A stretch of 64,000 nucleotides of DNA. Source: Lentisalinibacter orientalis. Lineage in GTDB: Bacteria > Pseudomonadota > Gammaproteobacteria > Steroidobacterales > Woeseiaceae. How positions within the stretch are numbered: position 1 is the stretch's first letter; each line of letters starts with the position of its first letter. This document shows positions 33,557 through 45,965 of the stretch, one piece after another. The translations under genes and the position numbers were made by a program. Location: positions 2,046,001 through 2,110,000 of the forward strand of contig NZ_JAPDRJ010000001.1 of NCBI RefSeq assembly GCF_040706535.1. The letters are read 5' to 3'. The notes under the pieces were generated by a model. That model saw only the letters and a list, made by a program, of their open reading frames with translations. It had not been told where the DNA came from and did not search any database.

Positions 33557-34428
33557 TGCGCTCCTATCTCTTCGTCCCGGCCGACAGCGAGCGCAAGCTG
33601 GCGAAGGCGGACGAGGCCGGCGCCGACGCCCTTATCCTGGACCTGGAGGACTCCGTCGCCCCTGCACGGCGCGAGGTCGCTCGCAGGCTCGCCGCCGAGT
33701 TCCTGGCCGGGCCGCGGGGCCGGGCCGAGCGCTGGGTGCGCATCAACGGGCTCGCCAGCGGCGCGGCGGGCGCGGATTTGCCGTCGGTGGTCGTCGAGGG
33801 CCTGGACGGCGTGGTCGTGCCCAAGGCCGGCGGTGCCGAGGACGTGCTGCGGCTGGATCGCTGGCTGGGTTCGCTGGAGGCCGCTGCCGGCATGACGCCG
33901 GGCGGCGTGCGGATCCTGGCCATCGCCACGGAGACCCCCGCCGCGGTATTCCGTCTGGGCGAGTATGCCGAGGCCGGTCCGCGCCTGGCCGCGCTGTCCT
34001 GGGGTGCCGAGGACCTGTCCGCCGCCATCGGCGCCATGAGCGCGCGGGATGCCCACGGCCGCTGGCTGCCCACCTTCCAGACGGTGCGCTCGCTGTGCGT
34101 GCTGGCGGCGTCCGCGGCCGGCGTGCCGGCCATCGACACCGTATACACCGATTTCAGGGATATGGACGGGCTGCGCGCTTATGCCGGCGCCGCGCGTCGG
34201 GACGGCTTCCTGGGCATGCTGGCCATCCATCCGGCCCAGGTGCCGGTGATCAACGAGGCCTTCACGCCTACGGGAGCCGAGGTGGCGGACGCCCGGCGCA
34301 TCGTGGAGGCCTTCCAGGCGGAGCCGGACGCCGGCGTGCTGAATCTGGACGGCCGCATGGTGGACCGTCCGCATCTGCTGCAGGCCCGGCGCGTGCTGTC
34401 GCTGGCCAGGGCCGCGGCCGGTCGCTGA
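33556..34428 (+). CDS. CitE-like CoA-ester lyase (HpcH/HpaI family)
   Basis: The protein has 290 residues. It opens with RSYLFVPADSERKLAKADEAGADALILDLEDSV in shorter form, typical of CitE-type lyases, with the metal-binding acidic residues in DLEDSV and a Glu in ATETPAAVF. It has IDTVYTDFRD and AIHPAQVPVINEAF later, as in malyl-CoA and citramalyl-CoA lyases. The reaction splits or joins a CoA thioester and a keto acid. It is translationally coupled to the MaoC gene and lies upstream of acetyl-CoA synthetase, so acetyl-CoA production or use is a sensible theme for the cluster. Confidence 0.83.
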   Translation: MRSYLFVPADSERKLAKADEAGADALILDLEDSVAPARREVARRLAAEFLAGPRGRAERWVRINGLASGAAGADLPSVVVEGLDGVVVPKAGGAEDVLRLDRWLGSLEAAAGMTPGGVRILAIATETPAAVFRLGEYAEAGPRLAALSWGAEDLSAAIGAMSARDAHGRWLPTFQTVRSLCVLAASAAGVPAIDTVYTDFRDMDGLRAYAGAARRDGFLGMLAIHPAQVPVINEAFTPTGAEVADARRIVEAFQAEPDAGVLNLDGRMVDRPHLLQARRVLSLARAAAGR

Positions 34429-34469
34429 GGGCGGCCGCGCGCATCCGTTACACTGCGGCCGGAGAAGTC

Positions 34470-34534
34470 GGCCAGGGAGCTCGGCCAGGGAAAGCGGCCA
34501 GGGAAAGCGGCCAGGGAAATTGGCCAGGGAAAGC
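34470..34534 (+). repeat. 13-bp tandem repeat upstream of acs
   Basis: Five head-to-tail 13-bp units of the form GGCCAGGGAAAGC lie at 34470, 34483, 34496, 34509 and 34522. The first and fourth differ at the last bases, and a degenerate sixth follows at 34535. They end about 36 bases before the acs start codon. A 13-bp period shifts the reading frame with each unit, so they are not coding. Confidence 0.85.
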
Positions 34535-34570
34535 GGCGAGGAACATTGCAGTCATCGAGGAGGGGTGCTG

Positions 34571-36511
<1,941 letters not shown>

Positions 36512-36582
36512 GCGCTCCGCGCCGGCTCAGTGCCGGCTCAGCGCCGACCCGGTGCCGGCTCGGTGTCGCCGGGAAGGGCGGC

Positions 36583-37857
36583 TCAGCGGCCGGCCTGGCG
36601 GGCCCGGTCGTCGCCGTCACCGCGGCGCTGCGCGTCGCGCTCGAGACGCTCCAGGTGCTCGGCATAGGCGCGGGCGAAGTCCTCGCCGAACTGGCCGGGC
36701 AGTTTGCCCTCGGCGTGGCGGGTCAGCACCTCGTAGAGATCCGAGTAGAGGTCCCAGTACTTCGCCTTGTTGTTGCCGCCGAACAGTGAACTGCGCTTCA
36801 GTGTGCCCTCGAACTTCTGTTCCAGGTCCTCGGGGTCGAAGCGGTCGGCGAAGTCGTCGAGTGCCTCGCGCATGGCGCAGATCACGGCGATCTCGTGGTG
36901 CTTCAGGTCACGCACGGCCTCCCGAACGCTGTCCACCGCCGGCCCGTATTCGTTGCGGCTGCCCGTGAGCAGCGTGCGCACGGCATCGTCGGCGCTGGCC
37001 GAGAACTTCAGCGGATTGTTGGAGCCGGGCTGGATCGTGGTCTGCTCCAGACGGAAGCTGTTCTTGACCGACGCCCGGTTCTGCAGCAGCTCCATGGCGC
37101 CCAGCACGAATTCGCGCAATGCCAGTCCGGCGTTGTGCAGGATGCGCCGGCTGTCCGCATTGCCGAGATCCTCGGCGCTCATGCCGAGCCCGCGCAGGAA
37201 GGCCTCCACGGCATCCTTCGGCAGCGGGGTGCTATCCCGCGGCGCCGCCGGCGGCGTCTGCTCCGGCCTGGCGGGCTTCTTGCCCTCGGGCCGGGGCATG
37301 CGGGTGACCTTCGCACTCTTCCGCTCAGCCTTCTTCTTGTCCTCGGCCTTCTGCCGCTTGACGTAGCTGTCGGTCACGGTGTCGCCGAACAGCCGCGAGC
37401 TCAGTTCCCGGGCCCCGGTGATCTCCTCGGCATCCACCAGGGAGAACTCGTCCGAGTCGTCGTCCAGCTGCACCAGGTCCTCCCGGGCGATGGAGCTCCT
37501 GTGGTCCTCCTCCTCGGCGAGGAGTCCGAAGCCCTCGTCGATGGTGACGCTGATGATGTATTCGCCCATGCGCAGCACGTCGCCGTCGAACAGCCGCTGG
37601 GGCTTCGCGCGGCCCACGGGCACCTCGGAGCCGTTGATGTAGACCCCGTTCATGCTCGTGTCGATCAGGTAGTAGCTGCCGGCCTGGAAGTCGATGGTGG
37701 CGTGGTGGCTGGAGATGTAGCGCTCCGGGTCCGGCAGGCGCCAGTCATTGTCTTCGGCGCGCCCGATCGTGCCGCCTTCGCGGCCGAACTGCCGGACCAC
37801 GTGGTCGCCGAGCCGACCCCTCTGCGCGCGGCTGGTTACTTCGAGTGTCAGTGCCAT
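36583..37857 (-). CDS. tagH: FHA-domain protein of the TagH (type VI secretion) family
   Basis: The protein has 424 residues from an ATG at 37857. Residues about 20-95 are an FHA phosphothreonine-binding domain (GGTIGRAEDNDWRLPD, SSHHATIDF, NGVYINGSEV). A charged linker follows. The C-terminal 200 residues (EAFLRGLGMSAEDL, then KHHEIAVICAMREALDDFADRFDPEDLEQ) match the C-terminal domain of TagH/ImpI proteins that regulate type VI secretion. No other type VI secretion gene is in the window, so it is an orphan here. It could serve a system elsewhere in the genome or a different phosphorylation pathway. Confidence 0.8.
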   Translation of the reverse strand: MALTLEVTSRAQRGRLGDHVVRQFGREGGTIGRAEDNDWRLPDPERYISSHHATIDFQAGSYYLIDTSMNGVYINGSEVPVGRAKPQRLFDGDVLRMGEYIISVTIDEGFGLLAEEEDHRSSIAREDLVQLDDDSDEFSLVDAEEITGARELSSRLFGDTVTDSYVKRQKAEDKKKAERKSAKVTRMPRPEGKKPARPEQTPPAAPRDSTPLPKDAVEAFLRGLGMSAEDLGNADSRRILHNAGLALREFVLGAMELLQNRASVKNSFRLEQTTIQPGSNNPLKFSASADDAVRTLLTGSRNEYGPAVDSVREAVRDLKHHEIAVICAMREALDDFADRFDPEDLEQKFEGTLKRSSLFGGNNKAKYWDLYSDLYEVLTRHAEGKLPGQFGEDFARAYAEHLERLERDAQRRGDGDDRARQAGR

Positions 37858-38109
37858 CGTTGGCCTCTCTGTCGATGGGGGCCCCAAGTGCCATGGCCAG
37901 TCCCGTGACTTCCGTGTACACGGACGGACAGTGGCCTATTCTGGTGACTGCGTTACGTGGCGGCATTGTCCCAGTTCACATTTACGCCAGCCGGGGCGCA
38001 GAAACCCCTTGAATTTCCGCCCGGATGCCCGATTCCGTTGCTCCGGCGCCGACAGCCGGCGGCGGAATTCGGTTACACTCGCCCGCAGAAAACGGAGCGT
38101 CCCGGAACC

Positions 38110-38442
38110 ATGTCAGCGAAACGCATCTACAGGATCTCTTTCGTCAATCAGGGCAAGGTCTACGAGGTCTACGCCGGCGGCGTCAGCCACGGCGATCTGT
38201 TCGGCTTCCTGACCGTCGAGGACCTGCTCTTCGGCGAGCGCAGCAGCGTGGTGGTGGACCCCTCGGAGGAGAAGGTGAAGGCCGAATTCGAGGGCGTCGG
38301 TCGCACCTATCTGCCCCTGCATTCGGTGCTGCGGATCGACGAGGTCGAGAAGCAGGGCGCGAGCAAGATCAGCAAGGCGGAGGGGGGCAACGTCACCCAG
38401 TTCCCCATGCCCATGTACTCGCCCCCGGGCGACAAGTCCTGA
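38110..38442 (+). CDS. DUF1820 family protein
   Basis: The protein has 110 residues from the ATG at 38110 (MSAKRIYRISFVNQGKVYEVYA). It matches DUF1820, a small family of gammaproteobacteria with the core LFGFLTVEDLLFGERSSVVVDPSEEKVKAEF in shorter blocks and RTYLPLHSVLRIDEVEKQG. The function is not known; the fold is probably all-beta and cytoplasmic. It precedes purL by 14 bases and may be transcribed with it. The 250-base region before it contains no recognised gene and probably holds its promoter. Confidence 0.85.
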   Translation: MSAKRIYRISFVNQGKVYEVYAGGVSHGDLFGFLTVEDLLFGERSSVVVDPSEEKVKAEFEGVGRTYLPLHSVLRIDEVEKQGASKISKAEGGNVTQFPMPMYSPPGDKS

Positions 38443-38456
38443 GCCGGCCGGGCGGC

Positions 38457-41400
38457 GTGGCGGACCTCTCTCCCGATTCCGCTCCCGATTCCGCTCCGGA
38501 ATCCGTTCTGTTCGTGCTGGCCGGCGGAGACGCCCTTTCCGCGTTCCGTCTCGAGCGCCTGCGCGACACGCTGAAACCCCTGCTGCCGGGCCTCGGGCGG
38601 CTCGAGGCCCGCTACCGCTACTTCGTGGAGGCCGGCCGGGAGCTCGACGACGCCGAGCGTGGTGTCCTCGGCGCGCTGCTGGGCGCGCGGGACGACGACC
38701 CGGCCGAGCGGCGGGATGCCCCGACGCTGGTGACCACGCCCCGCATCGGCACCATCTCGCCCTGGTCGAGCAAGGCGACGGACATCGTGCACGCCTGCGG
38801 CCTGGATGCCGTGCGGCGGGTGGAGCGGGGCATCGCCTGGCGTCTGGCCGGCGTGCGGGCGGAGGAGGGCATCCTGCGTGCCGCGGCTGAGCGCCTGCAC
38901 GACCGCATGACCGAGAGCGTATTCCGGGATGCGGCCGACCTGGCGACCATGTTCGCCCACCGGGAGCCGGCCGCGCAGCGCAGGATTCCGCTGGCCGCAC
39001 AGGGCCGCGCCGCGCTGGAGCGGGCCAACGGCGAACTGGGGCTCGCGCTCGCGGACGAGGAGATCGACTACCTGGCCGACGCGTATGCGGGCCTCGGCCG
39101 CGACCCCACCGACACCGAACTCATGATGTTCGCCCAGGCGAACTCCGAGCACTGCCGGCACAAGATCTTCAACGCCGAGTGGACCGTCGACGGCGAGGCG
39201 CAGCCGCTGAGCCTGTTCGCGATGATCCGGGAATCCACGAAGCGCAGCCCGGACGGCATCCTCTCCGCCTACAGCGACAACGCCGCCGTGATCGAGGGCT
39301 GGCGGGCGCCGCGGCTCATCCCCGAGCCGGGGACGCGGCGCTATCGCTACGTGGAAGAGCCGGTGCACATCCTCATGAAGGTGGAGACCCACAACCATCC
39401 CACGGCGATATCCCCTTTCCCCGGCGCGGCCACGGGCTCCGGCGGCGAGATCCGGGACGAGGGCGCCACCGGCCTGGGGGCGAAGCCGAAGGCGGGGCTG
39501 ACCGGCTTCACGGTCTCCCACCTGCACATCCCCGATGCGCCCCGGCCCTGGGAGCGCGACAGCGGCCGGCCGGATCGCATCGCGCCGGCGCTGGACATCA
39601 TGCTGGAAGGACCCATCGGCGCGGCCTCCTTCAACAACGAGTTCGGCCGGCCCAACCTGGCCGGCTATTTCCGCGCCTGGGAGGCGCAGCCGGACTGGCT
39701 GCCGGACGGCGAGAGCCGGGGCTATCACAAGCCCATCATGATCGCGGGCGGGCTCGGCAACGTGCGCGAGGGCCATGCGGTGAAGCGCGAGGTGCCCGCC
39801 GGCACCCGGCTGGTGGTGCTGGGCGGCCCGGCCATGCTCATCGGCCTCGGCGGCGGCGCGGCCTCGAGCCTGGCCAGCGGCGCCAGCAGCGAGGAGCTGG
39901 ACTTCGCCTCGGTACAGCGCGGCAACCCGGAGATGCAGCGCCGGGCCCAGGAGGTGATCGACGGCTGCTGGGCCCGCGGCGATGACAACCCCATCGTGCT
40001 GATCCACGACGTCGGCGCGGGCGGGCTGTCCAACGCCGTGCCGGAGGCGGTGGATCACAGCCAGCGGGGCGGGCGCTTCGAGCTGCGCGAGGTGCCCAAC
40101 GACGAGCCCGGCATGAGTCCGATGGCCATCTGGTGCAACGAGGCGCAGGAGCGCTACGTGCTGGTGATCGCCGCAGACCGCCTCGACGAGTTCGGCGAGC
40201 TCTGCCGCCGGGAGCGCTGTCCCTATGCGGTACTCGGCGAGATCACCGATGACGGCCGGCTGACCGTCACCGACCGCTGGCTGGGCGAGCCGGCGGTGGA
40301 CCTGCCCATGGAGATGCTGCTCGGCCGCACGCCCCGGCTCAGCCGGGAGGCGGAGCGGCTCGTGCCGCCCGCGGCGGCGCTGGAGACCGGCGATATCGAC
40401 CTGGCCGAGGCCTGCGCGCGGGTGCTGGCCCATCCGACGGTCGCGGACAAGTCGTTCCTGATCCATATCGGCGACCGCACGGTCGGCGGCCTCACCGCCC
40501 GCGACCAGCTGGTGGGCCCCTGGCAGGTGCCGGTCAGCGACGTGGCCGTCACCTGCAGCGGCTTCCGGGGCTACACCGGCGAGGCGATGGCCATGGGCGA
40601 GCGCACGCCGCTGGCGCTGCTGGACGGGCCGGCGTCCGGCCGCATGGCGGTGGCGGAGGCGGTGACCAACATCGCGGCCGCGGCCATTGGCGACACGGGC
40701 GACACGGGCGACGCGGGCAATGCAGTCGACAGCCGTGACGCCGGCGGCATCGGCCGCATCCGGCTGTCGGCGAACTGGATGGCGGCGGCGGGCCACCCGG
40801 GCGAGGATGCGAAGCTCTACGACACGGTACGCGCCGTCGGCCTGGAACTCTGCCCGGCGCTCGGCATCGCCATCCCGGTGGGCAAGGACTCGCTGTCGAT
40901 GCGCACCGCCTGGCAGGAAGACGGCCGCGACCGCCAGGTGGTGGCGCCGGTATCCCTGATCGTCTCCGCCTTCGCGCCGGTGGAGGACGTGCGGCTGACG
41001 CTGACGCCGCAACTGCGGCAGACCGACGAGCCCTCGCACCTGCTGCTGATCGATCTGTCCGCGGGCGCGAACCGGCTGGGCGGCTCCTGCCTGGCCCAGG
41101 TCTATAACCGGGAGGGCGGCGAGCCGCCGGACCTGGACGACCCGGCGCGGCTGCGCGGCTTCTTCGCCGCCGTGCAGCGGCTGAACCGGGAGGGCCGCCT
41201 GCTGGCCTATCACGACCGCTCCGACGGCGGGCTGTTCGCCTGCGCCGCAGAGATGCTGTTCGCGGGGCGGATCGGCATCGACCTCACGCCTCCGCATGGC
41301 GCCAACGGTCCGCTGGGAGCGCTGTTCGCCGAGGAACCCGGCGCTCTGGTGCAGGTGCGCGAGAGCGAACTCGAGGCCGTGGAGGCGGTGCTGGCGGAGG

Positions 41401-42464
41401 CGGGACTCGCGGACTGCGTGCATCGGGCAGGCCGGCTGCGGGACGACCAGCGCCTGGTGATCCACGGGGGCGGCGAACCCTTCGAATTCGAACCCGTCGC
41501 CTTCGAGCGCGGGCCGCTGCAGCAGGCGTGGGCGGAGACCAGTTACCGGATGCAGGCGCTCAGGGACAACCCGGAGACCGCCGCCGAGCAGCACGGGCAG
41601 ATCGCGGACGACGACGATCCGGGGCTGAACGCGGCCCTCACCTACGACCCCGCGGAGGACGTGGCCGCGCCATTCGTCGCGGCGGGTGCGCGGCCGAAGG
41701 TGGCCGTGCTGCGCGAGCAGGGCGTGAACAGCCAGCACGAGATGGCGGCGGCGTTCATGGCGGCCGGGTTCGAGGCGGTGGACGTGCACATGAGCGACCT
41801 CGCGGCCGGCCGGGACAGCCTGGCGCACTACACCGGCCTCGTCGCCTGCGGCGGCTTCTCCTACGGCGACGTGCTCGGCGCCGGCGGCGGCTGGGCCAAA
41901 TCCATCCTCTACGACGAGGCCATGCGCGAGCGCTTCGCCGCCTTCTTCGCGCGCGGCGACACCTTCACGCTCGGCGTCTGCAACGGCTGCCAGATGCTCG
42001 CAACTTTAAAAAGTCTAATTCCTGGTGCCGGACACTGGCCGCGGTTTCTGGCCAACCGCTCGGAGCAGTTCGAGGCCCGGCTGTCGCTGGTGCGGGTGGA
42101 AGCCTCGCCGTCGCTGTTCCTTGCCGGCATGGCGGGTTCGCGGCTGCCCATCGCCACCTCCCACGGGGAGGGCAGGGCGGCATTCGACAGCGAGGGCGAC
42201 CGTCGCGCCTGCGAAGAGGCGGGCCTGGTGGCCGTGCGCTACGTGGACAACCGGGGCGAGCCCACCGAAGTCTATCCGGCGAACCCCAACGGCTCGCCCG
42301 CCGGCATCTGCGCGCTCACCACCGCGGACGGCCGCGCCACCGTCATCATGCCCCATCCCGAGCGGGTGGCCCGCACCGTGCAGAATTCCTGGCACCCGGC
42401 CGACTGGGGCGAGGACGGCGGCTGGCTGAGGATGTTCCGCAACGCCCGGGTGGCCGTCGGCTGA
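38457..42464 (+). CDS. purL: Phosphoribosylformylglycinamidine synthase
   Basis: The protein has 1335 residues from a GTG at 38457, the large single-chain form found in gammaproteobacteria. It carries an N-terminal PurS-like region, two AIR-synthase-type halves with the ATP site (VETHNHPTAISPFPGAATG), and a C-terminal glutaminase domain with the nucleophile in GVCNGC (Cys1175) and GEGRAAF further on. It catalyses the fourth step of purine synthesis. A short low-complexity insert of Gly-Asp-Thr repeats (GDTGDTGDAGNAVDSRDAGG) lies near residue 745. A patch of nine A/T-ending codons at 42000-42026 is out of character with the rest of the gene. Confidence 0.95.
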   Translation: MADLSPDSAPDSAPESVLFVLAGGDALSAFRLERLRDTLKPLLPGLGRLEARYRYFVEAGRELDDAERGVLGALLGARDDDPAERRDAPTLVTTPRIGTISPWSSKATDIVHACGLDAVRRVERGIAWRLAGVRAEEGILRAAAERLHDRMTESVFRDAADLATMFAHREPAAQRRIPLAAQGRAALERANGELGLALADEEIDYLADAYAGLGRDPTDTELMMFAQANSEHCRHKIFNAEWTVDGEAQPLSLFAMIRESTKRSPDGILSAYSDNAAVIEGWRAPRLIPEPGTRRYRYVEEPVHILMKVETHNHPTAISPFPGAATGSGGEIRDEGATGLGAKPKAGLTGFTVSHLHIPDAPRPWERDSGRPDRIAPALDIMLEGPIGAASFNNEFGRPNLAGYFRAWEAQPDWLPDGESRGYHKPIMIAGGLGNVREGHAVKREVPAGTRLVVLGGPAMLIGLGGGAASSLASGASSEELDFASVQRGNPEMQRRAQEVIDGCWARGDDNPIVLIHDVGAGGLSNAVPEAVDHSQRGGRFELREVPNDEPGMSPMAIWCNEAQERYVLVIAADRLDEFGELCRRERCPYAVLGEITDDGRLTVTDRWLGEPAVDLPMEMLLGRTPRLSREAERLVPPAAALETGDIDLAEACARVLAHPTVADKSFLIHIGDRTVGGLTARDQLVGPWQVPVSDVAVTCSGFRGYTGEAMAMGERTPLALLDGPASGRMAVAEAVTNIAAAAIGDTGDTGDAGNAVDSRDAGGIGRIRLSANWMAAAGHPGEDAKLYDTVRAVGLELCPALGIAIPVGKDSLSMRTAWQEDGRDRQVVAPVSLIVSAFAPVEDVRLTLTPQLRQTDEPSHLLLIDLSAGANRLGGSCLAQVYNREGGEPPDLDDPARLRGFFAAVQRLNREGRLLAYHDRSDGGLFACAAEMLFAGRIGIDLTPPHGANGPLGALFAEEPGALVQVRESELEAVEAVLAEAGLADCVHRAGRLRDDQRLVIHGGGEPFEFEPVAFERGPLQQAWAETSYRMQALRDNPETAAEQHGQIADDDDPGLNAALTYDPAEDVAAPFVAAGARPKVAVLREQGVNSQHEMAAAFMAAGFEAVDVHMSDLAAGRDSLAHYTGLVACGGFSYGDVLGAGGGWAKSILYDEAMRERFAAFFARGDTFTLGVCNGCQMLATLKSLIPGAGHWPRFLANRSEQFEARLSLVRVEASPSLFLAGMAGSRLPIATSHGEGRAAFDSEGDRRACEEAGLVAVRYVDNRGEPTEVYPANPNGSPAGICALTTADGRATVIMPHPERVARTVQNSWHPADWGEDGGWLRMFRNARVAVG

Positions 42465-42497
42465 CGGTCAGGTCGCCTCGGCCGATCCCGGCCTGGT

Positions 42498-43190
42498 TCA
42501 CCCGATGTCGCGCTCGTCCGGCGTCTCGCGCACGAACAGCTGTCGTACCTTCAGCGCACGGGTGAGTTTGGAGCGGCGCACGAACAGCTGATAGAGCATG
42601 TCCTTGGCGAGCTCCAGCAGCACGCCCGCCTCGGCGCGGCCGAGTTCCGGCAGGGGCGCGTTCTCGGGCGAGCCGTCGAACAGCGTCCGGCGGGCCGGCT
42701 GGAAGATCTCGTCGTCCAGCCCCGCCAGCTTCTTCGCCGACATGACGATGTCGAAAGCGGCGAGTTTGCCGCCGTCGCCGGCGGCGGCGAAAGCGCTCTC
42801 CGCGGTGCGCCGGCACATCGAGGCGAAGGCGTTCAGGTGGCCGTCCGAGTAGCAGCCGAGCGCCTCGCGGAACAGGCCCTGGGTCTCCTCGGGCAGGTAG
42901 TTGAACGGGAATTTCTCCTTCGGCCGCTCCAGTTCGGCGAAGTTGCTGTAGAGCTCCACCCGCTGGCCGGCGTATTCGCGCACCGAGAAGCGCAGGAATA
43001 CCGGCGCGGCGCAGGAGTCGCACTGGAACACGAGCCCCACCCGGGTGGGCCGGGTGCGCAGCAGCTGATCCACGTCGGGCACCGACTGGGGCGTCATGTG
43101 CGCGTAGACGTCGCAGTAGGGGCACTCCAGCGCGAAGTGGCCCGCATCCGCCGTATGCAGCCCCTGTTCCCGGTCCAGGTAGAAACTCAT
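42498..43190 (-). CDS. Zinc-ribbon protein with DUF4145-like domain
   Basis: The protein has 230 residues. Cys23/Cys26 (CPYC) and Cys57/Cys60 (CDSC) form a likely zinc ribbon at the N-terminus. The C-terminal part (CYSDGHLNAFASMCRRTAE, then helices to residue 210) follows the DUF4145 pattern, a helical domain often found as a fusion in restriction and other nucleic-acid enzymes, here alone. The function is unknown. It is soluble, with no signal peptide. It lies ten bases after the ettA stop on the same strand, so it is probably the second gene of an ettA operon. Confidence 0.65.
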   Translation of the reverse strand: MSFYLDREQGLHTADAGHFALECPYCDVYAHMTPQSVPDVDQLLRTRPTRVGLVFQCDSCAAPVFLRFSVREYAGQRVELYSNFAELERPKEKFPFNYLPEETQGLFREALGCYSDGHLNAFASMCRRTAESAFAAAGDGGKLAAFDIVMSAKKLAGLDDEIFQPARRTLFDGSPENAPLPELGRAEAGVLLELAKDMLYQLFVRRSKLTRALKVRQLFVRETPDERDIG

Positions 43191-43200
43191 GCCGTCCCCC

Positions 43201-44874
<1,674 letters not shown>

Positions 44875-44955
44875 GTCCCGTTATCTTTTGAACCCGGCGC
44901 CCATTATCGGTGATGGCACAGGTGCTGGCCAGCGCGGGGGGAGGCCTGCGGCGTC

Positions 44956-45906
44956 ATGACGGAACGCGTACGCGTCTACAAGGGCAGTGCACTGGCCCGC
45001 TACGGCTTCGGCGAGGACCATCCCTTCGGGCCGGACCGCCACGACGTCTTCCATGACGGCCTGATGGAGGCCGGCATGGACATCGAGGTGAGTTACGCCG
45101 ACCCCTGCGACGGCGACCGGGACCTGCTGGCCCTGTTCCATACCGACGCCTACATCGACCGGGTGGCCAAAGCGTCGGCCACCGGCAACGGCTGGCTGGA
45201 TGCCGGCGACACCCCGGCCTTCCCCGGCGTCTACGAGGCGGCCAGCACCGTCGTCGGCACGGTCCGGCACGCGGTGGACGCCATCATGGCCGGCGAGTGC
45301 CGCACCGGCTTCGTGCCCATCGCCGGCCTGCACCACGCGCGCCGCGACAGCGCGGGCGGCTTCTGCGTTTTCAACGACTGCGGCATCGCCGTGGAATACC
45401 TGCGCCGGGAACACGGTCTGAAGCGCATCGCCTACGTCGACATCGACGCCCATCACGGCGACGGCGTGTTCTACGGCTTCGAGGACGATCCGGACCTGTT
45501 GTTCGCCGACATCCACGAGGACGGGCGCTTCCTCTACCCGGGCACCGGCCATCGCTGGGAGACCGGCAAGGGCGCCGCCGAGGGCACCAAGCTCAACATC
45601 CCCATGCCGCCGAGCGCGGACGACAGCGTGTTCCGCGCGGCCTGGAGCCAGGTGGAGACCTATCTGGCCGAGAACCGGCCGGAGTTCATCATCCTGCAAT
45701 GCGGCGCGGATGCGATGGCCGGCGACCCCATCACCCACCTGGCCTACACCGAGGCGTCCTATTCGCACGCGGCCTCCCGGCTGTGGCAGATCGCCGCGGA
45801 GCACTGCGAGGGGAGGCTGCTCGCCACCGGCGGCGGCGGCTACAACCGGCCGAATCTCGCCCGCGCCTGGCGGGCGGTGGTTAGAAGCCTGCTCGACGCA
45901 CAGTGA
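44956..45906 (+). CDS. Histone deacetylase family protein
   Basis: The protein has 316 residues. It is a class I/II-type zinc deacylase: GLHHARRDSAGGFCVFND contains the active-site His-His pair, YVDIDAHHGDGV the metal Asp and His, and LQCGADAMAGDP the second Asp. The C-terminal GGGGYN supplies the catalytic Tyr-type loop. Bacterial relatives include AcuC, which deacetylates acetyl-CoA synthetase, and acetylpolyamine amidohydrolases. Since acs lies 8 kb away in the same window, an AcuC-like role is possible but unproven. It is divergent from ettA and 59 bases before glyA. Confidence 0.85.
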   Translation: MTERVRVYKGSALARYGFGEDHPFGPDRHDVFHDGLMEAGMDIEVSYADPCDGDRDLLALFHTDAYIDRVAKASATGNGWLDAGDTPAFPGVYEAASTVVGTVRHAVDAIMAGECRTGFVPIAGLHHARRDSAGGFCVFNDCGIAVEYLRREHGLKRIAYVDIDAHHGDGVFYGFEDDPDLLFADIHEDGRFLYPGTGHRWETGKGAAEGTKLNIPMPPSADDSVFRAAWSQVETYLAENRPEFIILQCGADAMAGDPITHLAYTEASYSHAASRLWQIAAEHCEGRLLATGGGGYNRPNLARAWRAVVRSLLDAQ

Positions 45907-45965
45907 CGCTCGCCCGCCCGGGGCATACAATTACCGGATTTTCCGCCCACACACCGGAGGACCGG

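Noticed and set aside
38307..41828. A 1173-codon open frame on the minus strand
   Set aside because: It lies antisense to purL, which is certain. Its composition (His, Arg, Gln, Ala) is that of a shadow frame.
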